Positions 32,408-39,685 of a stretch of DNA of 64,000 nt are shown piece by piece. The notes below the pieces were generated by a model. It was given only the letters and a program-made list of their open reading frames with translations. It was not told the DNA's origin and did no database searches. Positions within the stretch are counted from its first letter, which is position 1. Each line of letters begins with the position of its first letter. The DNA lies in the NCBI RefSeq assembly GCF_014334735.1, contig NZ_CP060587.1:2356001-2420000 (forward strand), given 5' to 3'. The translations under genes and the position numbers were made by a program. The DNA comes from Aeromicrobium senzhongii (lineage in GTDB: Bacteria; Actinomycetota; Actinomycetes; Propionibacteriales; Nocardioidaceae).

Positions 32408-32899
32408 ATGGCGCAACCGTCCTGGACGCAGATCGCCCAGCTCCCGACTCCGCACCGCCACACCGTCGACGCCTCACACATCGACCACAACGGGCACATG
32501 AACGTCGTGCACCACTTCACCGCACAGGTGGCGGGGGTCCGCGAGGCGCTGGCCGCGGTCGGGGTGACCGAAGACTATGTCGCCACGCGCCGGCTGGGGA
32601 CGTTCGCAGCCGAGCACCATCTGAGCTACCTCGGCGAGCTGCGGCTCGGCGACCGGTACTCGGTGCGCACGCGCTTCCTGGGACGACGGGACAAGGTCGC
32701 TCACCTCGCGGCCTTCCTCACCAACGACACCGCCGAACAGCTGGCGAACGTCCTCGAGGTGATCTCGGTGCACGTCGACCTCGGGACTCGTCGGGCCACG
32801 GCGTTCCCCGCCGACGTCGGCGCGCAGATCGACGCCGCCATCGAGTCGGGTGACGCCCTGGGATGGACGTTCGAGCCCCGGCTCGGGCTGCGCCCCTGA
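32408..32899 (+). CDS. hotdog-fold acyl-CoA thioesterase (4-HBT type)
   Basis: A 163-residue single-hotdog protein. HRHTVDASHIDHNGHMNVVHHF has the Asp and His-Met-Asn pattern of 4-hydroxybenzoyl-CoA thioesterase relatives (DxNGHMNN). GTFAAEHHLSYLGELRLGDRYSV is the standard second strand. It would hydrolyse a short or aromatic acyl-CoA. No strong ribosome site precedes the ATG at 32408, fitting coupled translation with the stress protein gene 7 bp upstream. The family is confident; the substrate is unknown. Confidence 0.82.
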   Translation: MAQPSWTQIAQLPTPHRHTVDASHIDHNGHMNVVHHFTAQVAGVREALAAVGVTEDYVATRRLGTFAAEHHLSYLGELRLGDRYSVRTRFLGRRDKVAHLAAFLTNDTAEQLANVLEVISVHVDLGTRRATAFPADVGAQIDAAIESGDALGWTFEPRLGLRP

Positions 32900-32909
32900 C
32901 CACAGGAAG

Positions 32910-32945
32910 AACCGCCCCGGGGCGCTGACGCACCCCGAGGCGGTT
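32910..32945. terminator. bidirectional hairpin between convergent genes
   Basis: Arms of 15 bases (AACCGCCCCGGGGCG and near-complement) pair at 13 positions with a six-base loop. The hairpin lies between the plus-strand thioesterase and the minus-strand acyl-CoA synthetase alpha-like gene, so it can end both. Confidence 0.75.
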
Positions 32946-32960
32946 CCCGTACAACCCCCG

Positions 32961-34364
32961 TCAGCCGGCCAGTGCGGGCTCGCCCGCGACCACGTTGACG
33001 TCGGCCAGGTGGCCGATGGCGCGCACCGCGCGCGTCGGCTCGGCATACGTCGGCACCCCCGCCGCGATCAGGTCGGTGCGGGCCTGGCCCGATCCTCCCG
33101 ACCAGGCGACGACGAAGGGCTTGTCCGTCGCCCGGTGGTGGCGCACGCAGACCTCGACGAGCTCGGCCGCAGCCTTGTCGGAGTTCCCCAGCACGACCAG
33201 CACGACGTCCGTCTCATCGCTCTCGCAGGCGATGCGCAGGGTCGTGTCGAGGATGCTCGGATCGTTGATCAGGGCGCCCGTGAGGTCGATCGGGTTCGCG
33301 GTGGATGCGAAGAAGGGCAGCAACGGTGCCACCAACTGGCGCGTCTCGTCACGCCAGGGTTCGATCTCGAGGCCGACGTCGACCGCGACGTCGCCGACCA
33401 GTGCCCCGGCGCCCCCGCTCTGCGTCACGACGCTGACCCGACGGCCCCCGGGACGACGGCCGGACGCGAACAGCAGCGCGAGGTCGGTCATCTCCTCCAT
33501 GCTCTGCGCCCGCACCGCACGGTGGTGAGCGAGGATCTCGTCGAACTGCGCGTCATCGCCACCGCGGCTGCCGGTGTGGGCAGCGATCGCCCGATCACCC
33601 ACCGGGGTGCGGCCCGACTTCAGCAGGACGAGCGGCTTGCCGGCCCCTGCGGCCCGAGCCGCCAGGCGGTCCAGGGCGGCCGGGTCCGTGAATCCCTCGA
33701 GGTGTCCCAGCAGGACCTCCACGTCATCGCGGTCCACCAGGGCGTCGAGGACCTCGACGACCGAGACGTCCACCTCGTTGCCGGTGTTCGCGAAGTACCG
33801 CACGCCCAGGCCCAACGCCGTCATGGCGCTGTACGTGAACGTGCCGACCGCACCGCTCTGGGACGCCAGGGCGATGGGCGAGTCGGGCAGGTCGCCCGGC
33901 ACGTCGAACGCCGTCGAGAACGTCGCGAAGGCGCGCTGGTGCAGGGAGAACGTGCCCAGGCAGTTCGGTCCGATCACCCGCATCCCGGACTCGCGGACAG
34001 CGGCGGCGATGCGCTCCTGCGCCGCGACGCCCACGCCGTCCGGCGCCTCGGAGAAGCCCGAGGCGAACACGGTGGCAGCCCCGACGCCGGCCGCGGCACA
34101 GCGCTCGATCGCCTCGGGCACCTTGTCGGCCGGGACGACGATCACCGCGAGGTCGACCGGCCCCGGCACGTCGTTCACATCGGCGTGGGCCGGCACACCC
34201 TGGACCACGTCACGGCGCGGGTTCACGGCGTACAGCTGGCCCGCGTAGCCCAGCCGCTTCAGGTAGTCCAGCGGCCGGCCGGACAGCTTCTCCGGGTCCG
34301 AGGATGCACCGTAGACGACGATGCTGCGCGGGTCGAACAACAGCTGGACGAGATCGCCGGTCAC
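32961..34364 (-). CDS. ADP-forming acyl-CoA synthetase, alpha-type protein without ATP-grasp part
   Basis: A 467-residue protein. It has a CoA-binding Rossmann domain ([41 protein letters not shown]) and succinyl-CoA-ligase-like domains with [13 protein letters not shown] and [10 protein letters not shown]. The latter holds the His that is phosphorylated in ADP-forming synthetases. The ATP-grasp beta domain that normally follows or is encoded next door is absent here. It may work with a beta subunit elsewhere or act as a CoA-binding or transfer protein. The GTG start overlaps the enoyl-CoA hydratase stop (GTGA). Confidence 0.85.
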   Translation of the reverse strand: MTGDLVQLLFDPRSIVVYGASSDPEKLSGRPLDYLKRLGYAGQLYAVNPRRDVVQGVPAHADVNDVPGPVDLAVIVVPADKVPEAIERCAAAGVGAATVFASGFSEAPDGVGVAAQERIAAAVRESGMRVIGPNCLGTFSLHQRAFATFSTAFDVPGDLPDSPIALASQSGAVGTFTYSAMTALGLGVRYFANTGNEVDVSVVEVLDALVDRDDVEVLLGHLEGFTDPAALDRLAARAAGAGKPLVLLKSGRTPVGDRAIAAHTGSRGGDDAQFDEILAHHRAVRAQSMEEMTDLALLFASGRRPGGRRVSVVTQSGGAGALVGDVAVDVGLEIEPWRDETRQLVAPLLPFFASTANPIDLTGALINDPSILDTTLRIACESDETDVVLVVLGNSDKAAAELVEVCVRHHRATDKPFVVAWSGGSGQARTDLIAAGVPTYAEPTRAVRAIGHLADVNVVAGEPALAG

Positions 34365-35167
34365 GAGTGGACTTCCGTCGAGAAGACGGGCTTGCGGCGC
34401 TCGCGGTGCGAGGCGACGCCCTCGACGACGTCACTGCCGCCGAAGCCGAGGAACTCCAGCCCGAGCGAGACGTCGAAGATCGCGCTGTTCTGGCGGTACC
34501 ACTCGTTGAGCGAGTACTTCGTCCAGCGGATCGCCTCCTGGGCGCCCTCGCTGAGTCCGCCGGCGATCTCGCGGGCCGTCGTGAGCAGGTCCTCCTTCGG
34601 CACCGAGAGCGAGACCAGGCCGGCCGCCTCCGCGTCGCGCCCGGAGATCTCCTTGCAGGTGAGCAGCAGGTACTTCGCCTTCGGCATGCCGCAGAAGAGG
34701 GGCCACACCACCGCGTGGTCGCCGGCCGCGACACCCAGGCGGGTGTGGCCGTCGATGATGCGGGCGTCGTGCGCGGCGACCGAGATGTCGGCCATGAGCG
34801 CGACGACCAGTCCGGCGCCGACCGCAGGGCCATGGATCGCGGAGACGATCGGCTTGCTGCAGTTCACGAGGTTGTAGTAGAGCTCCTTGGACTCGCGCAT
34901 GATCTTCATGCGGAAGGCGTAGTCCTCGATCTGCTTGTCGATCAGGCCGAAGTCCCCGCCGGCGGAGAAGGCCTTGCCCTCACCACGCACCACGACCGCG
35001 CGGACCTCCGGGTCCTGGTCGATCACGGGCCACACGGCGGGGATCTCCGAGTGCGTGGGCTCATCGACGGCATTGAGGTTCGGGCCGTTGAAGACCACCT
35101 CGAGGACGCCGGGCTGGTTGTTCTCGAACGTCAACCGCGAGAACTGCTCCTGGTACTTCCTGATCAC
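34361..35167 (-). CDS. enoyl-CoA hydratase/isomerase family protein
   Basis: A 268-residue crotonase-fold protein. The oxyanion-hole segments are [10 protein letters not shown] and [18 protein letters not shown]. The usual catalytic Glu region is replaced by [16 protein letters not shown], typical of a crotonase subgroup in which that Glu is missing and Asp/His follow. Water addition to a simple enoyl-CoA is therefore not certain; isomerase, hydrolase or lyase activity is possible. It is co-transcribed with the synthetase alpha-like gene and divergent from the mct-like operon. Confidence 0.88.
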   Translation of the reverse strand: MIRKYQEQFSRLTFENNQPGVLEVVFNGPNLNAVDEPTHSEIPAVWPVIDQDPEVRAVVVRGEGKAFSAGGDFGLIDKQIEDYAFRMKIMRESKELYYNLVNCSKPIVSAIHGPAVGAGLVVALMADISVAAHDARIIDGHTRLGVAAGDHAVVWPLFCGMPKAKYLLLTCKEISGRDAEAAGLVSLSVPKEDLLTTAREIAGGLSEGAQEAIRWTKYSLNEWYRQNSAIFDVSLGLEFLGFGGSDVVEGVASHRERRKPVFSTEVHS

Positions 35168-35276
35168 GAGAACTTCCTTTCGTCGTGGGCGTGGATGGAC
35201 TCGTCCTCACACGCCCGCAGGGTCTTCACCCGTGGCCCAGCCACGCCTCGGCGTCTGCTTGGTATATCGAATATTG

Positions 35277-35289
35277 TGTATTATATCGG
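35277..35289. promoter_or_regulatory. island AT-box 10 (TGTATTATATCGG) at the mct promoter
   Basis: The box lies only 3 bp before the mct-like start codon. TTGGTA (35260-35265), 17 bases and TATATC form a possible promoter whose start point would fall on or next to the ATG, predicting a leaderless mRNA. A direct repeat of TATATCG occurs upstream (35263-35269), perhaps a second binding site. Confidence 0.68.
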
Positions 35290-35292
35290 AGC

Positions 35293-36531
35293 ATGACGCC
35301 ACCCACCACCCTCTCCCTGCACGACCAACCGCTCGAGGGCCTGCGGGTCCTGGAGTGCTCGAGCTTCGTCGCCGGACCCTCCGGGTGCATGACGCTGGGC
35401 ATGCTCGGCGCCGACGTCATCCGCGTCGACCCGATCGGCGGAGCCGCGGACCACAACCGCTGGCCGGTCTCCGTCCGCACGGGCGGAAGCCTGTACTGGA
35501 CCTCCCTGAACCGGGGCAAGAAGTCGGTCGCCGTCGACCTGCGCTCCCCCGAGGGCCGCGAGTTGGTCGTCGCTCTCGCCACGTCCCCCGGGCCCGACGC
35601 CGGCCTGGTGGTCGACAACAACGTCGGTCGCCCGTGGCTCACCTACGAGTCGCTCTCCCAGCGCCGCCCCGACCTCATCCAGGTGCACATCCAGGGCCAC
35701 GCGGACGGCCGCCCCGCGGTCGACTACACCGTCAACGCCGAGGTGGGCATCCCCGGCATCACCGGCCCCTCCGCCATGGCCGAGCCGGTCAACCACGTCC
35801 TGCCGGCGTGGGACCTCCTGACCGGGATGACCGCCGTCACCGGACTGCTCGCCGCCCTGCGGCGTCGCGACCGGACCGGCGAGGGATCCTTCCTGTCCAT
35901 CGCCCTCGCCGACGTCGCCCTCTCGGGCGTGGCCTCGATGGGCTGGCTGGCGGAGGCCGCCGAGGTCGGTGACCGGCCGCGGCACGGGAACCACCTCTAC
36001 GGGAGCTTCGGCGTCGACTTCGGCACCAGGGACGGCAGCCGGGTGATGGTGGTCGCGCTGACCGTGCGCCAGTGGAAGAACCTCGTCGCAGTGACCGGCA
36101 TCGGGCGGGTCATCGGTGCTCTCGAGGAGGCCCTCGAGGTCGACCTCTCACTGGAGGACGACCGGTTCCGCCTGCGTGAGACGATCGCCGCCATCCTCCG
36201 CCCGTGGTTCGCCGCACGCTCGATGGACGAGGTCACTCGCGAGCTCGACGAGGCCCAGGTGCTGTGGAGCCGCTACCGCAGCCTGGCCGAGACCGTCCGG
36301 GAGCTGTCCAAGGAGCCGGGGACGTCCGTCTTCACCGAGTTGGAGCAGCCCGGCATCGGCACGGTTCCGAGCACCCGCTCCCCGATCCGGGTGGCCGGGG
36401 AGTACATCGAGCCGAAGCCCGCACCGCAACTCGGACAGGACACCGACCGCGTCCTCGCCGAGGTGCTCGGCCTGGGTGAGCACGAGATCGGGTCCCTGCA
36501 CGATCGCGGCATCGTGGCGGGTGCGGCATGA
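35293..36531 (+). CDS. mct: mesaconyl-CoA C1-C4 CoA transferase (2-methylfumaryl-CoA isomerase)-like
   Basis: A 412-residue family III CoA-transferase with the stretches I associate with Mct. These are SSFVAGPSGCMTLGMLGADVIRVDPIGG, LYWTSLNRGKKSVAVDL, VDYTVNAEVGIPGITGP, VNHVLPAWDLLTGMTAV, GNHLYGSFGVDF and the ending LGLGEHEIGSLHDRGIVAG. Known Mct moves CoA within mesaconyl-CoA from C1 to C4 in the 3-hydroxypropionate bicycle. The operon order mct, citE-like lyase, MaoC hydratase (ATGA overlaps) supports the pathway reading. Only activity tests could tell it from other isomerases of the group. Confidence 0.85.
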   Translation: MTPPTTLSLHDQPLEGLRVLECSSFVAGPSGCMTLGMLGADVIRVDPIGGAADHNRWPVSVRTGGSLYWTSLNRGKKSVAVDLRSPEGRELVVALATSPGPDAGLVVDNNVGRPWLTYESLSQRRPDLIQVHIQGHADGRPAVDYTVNAEVGIPGITGPSAMAEPVNHVLPAWDLLTGMTAVTGLLAALRRRDRTGEGSFLSIALADVALSGVASMGWLAEAAEVGDRPRHGNHLYGSFGVDFGTRDGSRVMVVALTVRQWKNLVAVTGIGRVIGALEEALEVDLSLEDDRFRLRETIAAILRPWFAARSMDEVTRELDEAQVLWSRYRSLAETVRELSKEPGTSVFTELEQPGIGTVPSTRSPIRVAGEYIEPKPAPQLGQDTDRVLAEVLGLGEHEIGSLHDRGIVAGAA

Positions 36532-37379
36532 GCCGGCGCGCCGCCCTGTGCGTCCCGGCGAACGAGCCGCGCAAGGTCGCGAAGGCCCTCGGCTCGCCCG
36601 CGGACGAGGTCGTCGTCGACCTCGAGGACGCCGTACCCGTGGACGAGAAGGTCGGCTCCCGGTCGACGGTCGCGGACCTCCCCGCCCGCGATCACGGGGC
36701 GCTCGCCGTCCGCGTGAACGCCGTCGGCACGCCGTGGCACGAGGAGGACGTCGCCGCGTGCGCCGCGAACCCGGCCGTGGACTCGATCGTCCTGCCGAAG
36801 GCCGAGAGTGCCGCGTCGATCCGGGCACTCGGGGAACGCCTCGAGGCCTTGGAGTCGGCCGCCGGCAGGACCCGTCCGCTGCGCATCCAGGCCCTCATCG
36901 AGTCCCCGGCCGGCGTGCACCAGGCGGCGGCCATCGGGACCGCGAGCGAGCGACTCTGCGCGTTGATCATCGGCTACGCCGACCTGTCCGCCTCGATGGG
37001 CCGCCGCGTGGAGGCGTCGTGGCAGTTCGCTCAGGACGCCGTCCTCCTGGCCGCCCGCCTCGGTGGGGTCGAGGCCATCGACGGCCCTCAGCTGACGGTC
37101 GCCGACGACGAGCGGCTGGCGGGCGCCGCCCGCTCGGCCGCCGACCTCGGATTCGACGGGAAGTGGGTCATCCACCCGGCCCAGATCGGGACGGTCCAGA
37201 CGGCCTTCACCCCGTCGCCGGAGGAGATCGCCGAGGCACGCGAGATCGTCGCGGTGATCGAGCACGCCGCCACCGAGGGCCGCGGCGCCCTGACCTGGCG
37301 AGGCAGGATGCTGGACGAGGCACTGGCCGTGAGCGCCCGGCGCACGCTGGACCGCAGCACCGGGAAGGAGCCCGCATGA
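36528..37379 (+). CDS. CitE-like CoA-ester lyase 2 (citramalyl/malyl-CoA lyase)
   Basis: A 283-residue HpcH/HpaI-fold lyase. The N-terminal RAALCVPANEPRKVAKAL, the metal site VVDLEDAVPVDEK, VRVNAVGTPWHEED, LPKAESAASI, ALIESPAGVHQA, IIGYADLSASMGRRV and GKWVIHPAQI follow the CitE group. Between Mct and a MaoC hydratase, cleavage of (S)-citramalyl-CoA to pyruvate and acetyl-CoA is the natural guess. Malyl-CoA or beta-methylmalyl-CoA are alternatives. It starts inside the mct stop (ATGA) and ends inside the next start, so all three genes are coupled. Confidence 0.88.
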   Translation: MSRRAALCVPANEPRKVAKALGSPADEVVVDLEDAVPVDEKVGSRSTVADLPARDHGALAVRVNAVGTPWHEEDVAACAANPAVDSIVLPKAESAASIRALGERLEALESAAGRTRPLRIQALIESPAGVHQAAAIGTASERLCALIIGYADLSASMGRRVEASWQFAQDAVLLAARLGGVEAIDGPQLTVADDERLAGAARSAADLGFDGKWVIHPAQIGTVQTAFTPSPEEIAEAREIVAVIEHAATEGRGALTWRGRMLDEALAVSARRTLDRSTGKEPA

Positions 37380-38344
37380 CGCACCTCGTGGAAGGTCCGT
37401 ACTTCGACGACCTGACGGTGGGTGACGTGTTCGAGGCACCCTCGGCCACGTTGACGAGCGGTCGCGCCGCCGTGCACCAGTCGATCCTCGGCGGCCGCCT
37501 GCAGCTGTCCCTGGACGAACACCTGTCGCGCGCCGTCGCCGGACGGGTCCTGGCCGACCCGGGATTGGTCACCGACCTCGCGATCGGCCAATCCACGCCC
37601 GTCACGCGCCGGGTCGTGGCCAACCTGTTCTACCGGGGCCTGGCGTTCCACCGCATGCCCGAGATCGGCGACACCCTGCGGACCCGCACCGAGGTCGTCG
37701 GTCTCCGCCAGAACTCCAGCCGGCCCAGTGGCCTCGCCGCCCTGCGGATGACGACACGCGACCAGGACGACCGGTTGGTGCTCGACTTCTGGCGGTGCGC
37801 GATGCTGCCGCTCAGCTCGCCCGACGTGAGCACCGGGCACGCCGACGACCTGTCGGCGGTCGGGTCGCCGGCAGATCCGTCAGCACTGCTCGACTCGCTC
37901 GCCGACTGGGACCTGACCGCCTGGCGCCCTGCCTCCGGCCCTGAGGTCGAGACCGGAGCGGTGTGGGACCTGGCCGCCGGGGACGTCGTGAGCAGCGCGC
38001 CCGAGCTGGCCCGGTCGACCCTCAACCTGGCGCACGTCCACCACGACCGGTTCAGCCAGCCGACCGGACGGCTCGTCTACGGCGGCCACACGATCGGCCT
38101 CGCCGCGGCACACGTCAGCCGAACGCTCCCCCAGCTGCTGACGATCGCCGGCTGGCACGGGTGCGACCACACTGGCCCGGTGCGCGAGGGCGACACCGTC
38201 GTCTCCCGCATCGAGGTCGAGCAGGTCACCGAGGCCGCCCACGGTCTGCGGGTGGCCGACCTGCGCGTCATCGTCCGGGCACGAGCGGACGACGGCGAGG
38301 ACCGGCCGGTCCTGGACTGGCGTCCCATCGTCGTCCTGCGCTGA
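37376..38344 (+). CDS. double-hotdog MaoC hydratase, Mch/Meh-related
   Basis: A 322-residue protein with two hotdog halves. The first carries GPYFDDLTVGDVFEAP, TRRVVANLFYRGLAFHRMPEIGDTLRTRT and GLRQNSSRPSGLAALRM. The second carries NLAHVHHDRFSQPTGRLVYGGHTIGLAAAHV. Shared features such as GLRQNS and VYGGHxI relate it to Mch (3542-4576), but it has lost the KTNPGNFFEDF start and is shorter. It probably hydrates the isomer made by Mct (mesaconyl-C4-CoA to citramalyl-CoA) or acts in reverse. The ATG overlaps the lyase stop. A bidirectional terminator follows. Confidence 0.83.
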   Translation: MTHLVEGPYFDDLTVGDVFEAPSATLTSGRAAVHQSILGGRLQLSLDEHLSRAVAGRVLADPGLVTDLAIGQSTPVTRRVVANLFYRGLAFHRMPEIGDTLRTRTEVVGLRQNSSRPSGLAALRMTTRDQDDRLVLDFWRCAMLPLSSPDVSTGHADDLSAVGSPADPSALLDSLADWDLTAWRPASGPEVETGAVWDLAAGDVVSSAPELARSTLNLAHVHHDRFSQPTGRLVYGGHTIGLAAAHVSRTLPQLLTIAGWHGCDHTGPVREGDTVVSRIEVEQVTEAAHGLRVADLRVIVRARADDGEDRPVLDWRPIVVLR

Positions 38345-38363
38345 CGACGCCTGAGGAAACGAC

Positions 38364-38400
38364 GAAGGCCCGGTCGACGTGATGCTTCGACCGGGCCTTC
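38364..38400. terminator. bidirectional hairpin terminator of the mct operon and dehydrogenase copy 2
   Basis: Perfect 14-bp arms (GAAGGCCCGGTCGA and its complement) with a nine-base loop lie between convergent genes. Its end touches the start of the 1.2-kb repeat at 38403 almost exactly. Confidence 0.88.
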
Positions 38401-38402
38401 GT

Positions 38403-39598
38403 GCGTGGTGTCAGAGTTTGTAGTCCTTGAGCAGGTTGCGGCCGATGATCATCTTCTGGATGTCGGAGGTGCCCTCGCCGATGAGCATGAACGCGGCCTC
38501 ACGGTAGAGACGCTCGATCTCGTACTCCTTGGAGTAGCCGTAGCCGCCGTGGATCCGGAACGACGCCTCGACGACCTCGTTGCAGTACTCACTGGCGAGC
38601 ATCTTGGCCATACCGGCCTCGACATCCATCCGCTTGCCCGAGTCCTTCAGACGGGCCGCCCGGACGACCATGGTGTGGGCGGCCTCGACCTTGGTGGCCA
38701 TCTCCGCCAGGCGGAACAAGATCGCCTGGTGCTGAGCGATCGGCTTGCCGAACGTCTCACGCTGCTGCGCATAGGCGATACCCAGCTCGAAGGCGCGGTT
38801 CGCGATGCCCACCGCACGCGCGCCGACGTTCACGCGGCCGACCTCGACGCCGTCCATCATCTGGTAGAAACCCTGGCCCGGCGTGCCACCGAGGATCTGA
38901 TCAGCCGAGATCTTGTGCTTCTCGATGATCATCTCGGTCGTGTCGATGCCCTTGTAGCCCATCTTCTCGATCTTGCCCGGCACCGTGATGCCCTGAGCCG
39001 TCTCACCGAAGCCCGGCTCCTTCTCGACCAGGAACGTCGTCATGTTCTTGTAGACGCTGTCCGAACCCTCATCGGTCTTGACCAACACCGCCACCAACGT
39101 CGACGAGCCACCATTGGTCAGCCACATCTTCTGACCGGTGATCTCATACGACCCGTCATCGAGCTTCGTCGCCTTGGTGCTGATCGCCGACACGTCCGAG
39201 CCCAGCGACGGCTCGCTCATGGAGAACGCGCCCCGGACCTCACCGGTGGCCATCTTCGGCAGATACTTCTGCTTCTGCTCCTCGGTGCCGTGCTGGATCA
39301 GCATGTAGGCCACGATGAAGTGCGTGTTGATCACACCCGACACGCTCATCCAGCCGCGGGCGATCTCCTCGACCACCAGCGCATACGTCAGCAGCGACTC
39401 ACCCAGTCCGCCGTACTCCTCAGGGATCATCAGGCCGAAGATGCCCAACTCCTTCAGGCCCTCGACGATCTCGGTCGGGTACTCGTCCTTGTGCTCAAGC
39501 TCCGTCGCGACCGGAATGATCTCCTTCTCGACGAACTGACGCACGACCTTGAGAATCTCGACCTGCTCTTCGGTCAAACCCTCAGTACTGACAAGACG
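38403..39598 (-). repeat. 1.2-kb direct repeat, copy 2 (acyl-CoA dehydrogenase)
   Basis: Second copy of the repeat at 7410-8605, same orientation, about 98.7 percent identical by manual count. Only the coding sequence is shared. The upstream region here lacks the island AT-box. Confidence 0.95.
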
Positions 39599-39604
39599 CC
39601 CCAT
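38411..39604 (-). CDS. acyl-CoA dehydrogenase, copy 2
   Basis: A 397-residue acyl-CoA dehydrogenase whose protein differs from copy 1 (7418-8611) only at residue 2 (Gly instead of Thr), while the DNA shows about 16 silent changes. It stands alone, convergent to the mct operon, with a GAGGAG ribosome site and no visible AT-box upstream. Copy 1, in contrast, is the last gene of an AT-box operon. The copies may therefore provide one regulated and one independent source of the same enzyme. It has the motifs of the family (IPEEYGGLGES, SMSEPSLGSDV, RIHGGYGYSKE). Confidence 0.95.
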   Translation of the reverse strand: MGRLVSTEGLTEEQVEILKVVRQFVEKEIIPVATELEHKDEYPTEIVEGLKELGIFGLMIPEEYGGLGESLLTYALVVEEIARGWMSVSGVINTHFIVAYMLIQHGTEEQKQKYLPKMATGEVRGAFSMSEPSLGSDVSAISTKATKLDDGSYEITGQKMWLTNGGSSTLVAVLVKTDEGSDSVYKNMTTFLVEKEPGFGETAQGITVPGKIEKMGYKGIDTTEMIIEKHKISADQILGGTPGQGFYQMMDGVEVGRVNVGARAVGIANRAFELGIAYAQQRETFGKPIAQHQAILFRLAEMATKVEAAHTMVVRAARLKDSGKRMDVEAGMAKMLASEYCNEVVEASFRIHGGYGYSKEYEIERLYREAAFMLIGEGTSDIQKMIIGRNLLKDYKL

Positions 39605-39685
39605 GACGGTGCTCCTCGAATCTCGGTGGGAATCGGGGCGAGCCTACAGTGGCGCGATCGGCCGTATCGTCCGGGGACGGACGAT

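Noticed and set aside
35185-35292. 36-residue N-terminal extension of the mct-like protein
   Set aside because: The extension would run through the AT-box and promoter region and has no family-like residues. The ATG at 35293 matches the start expected for Mct.
9466-35293. AT-boxes as insertion or attachment sites of a mobile element
   Set aside because: They lie in promoters in both orientations, vary in sequence and have no nearby integrase or transposase. No target duplications were seen.
7410-39598. The island as a transposon or integrative element
   Set aside because: No integrase, transposase, tRNA end or terminal inverted repeats were found. The direct repeats are a normal metabolic gene, so recombination by host enzymes is the more modest reading.
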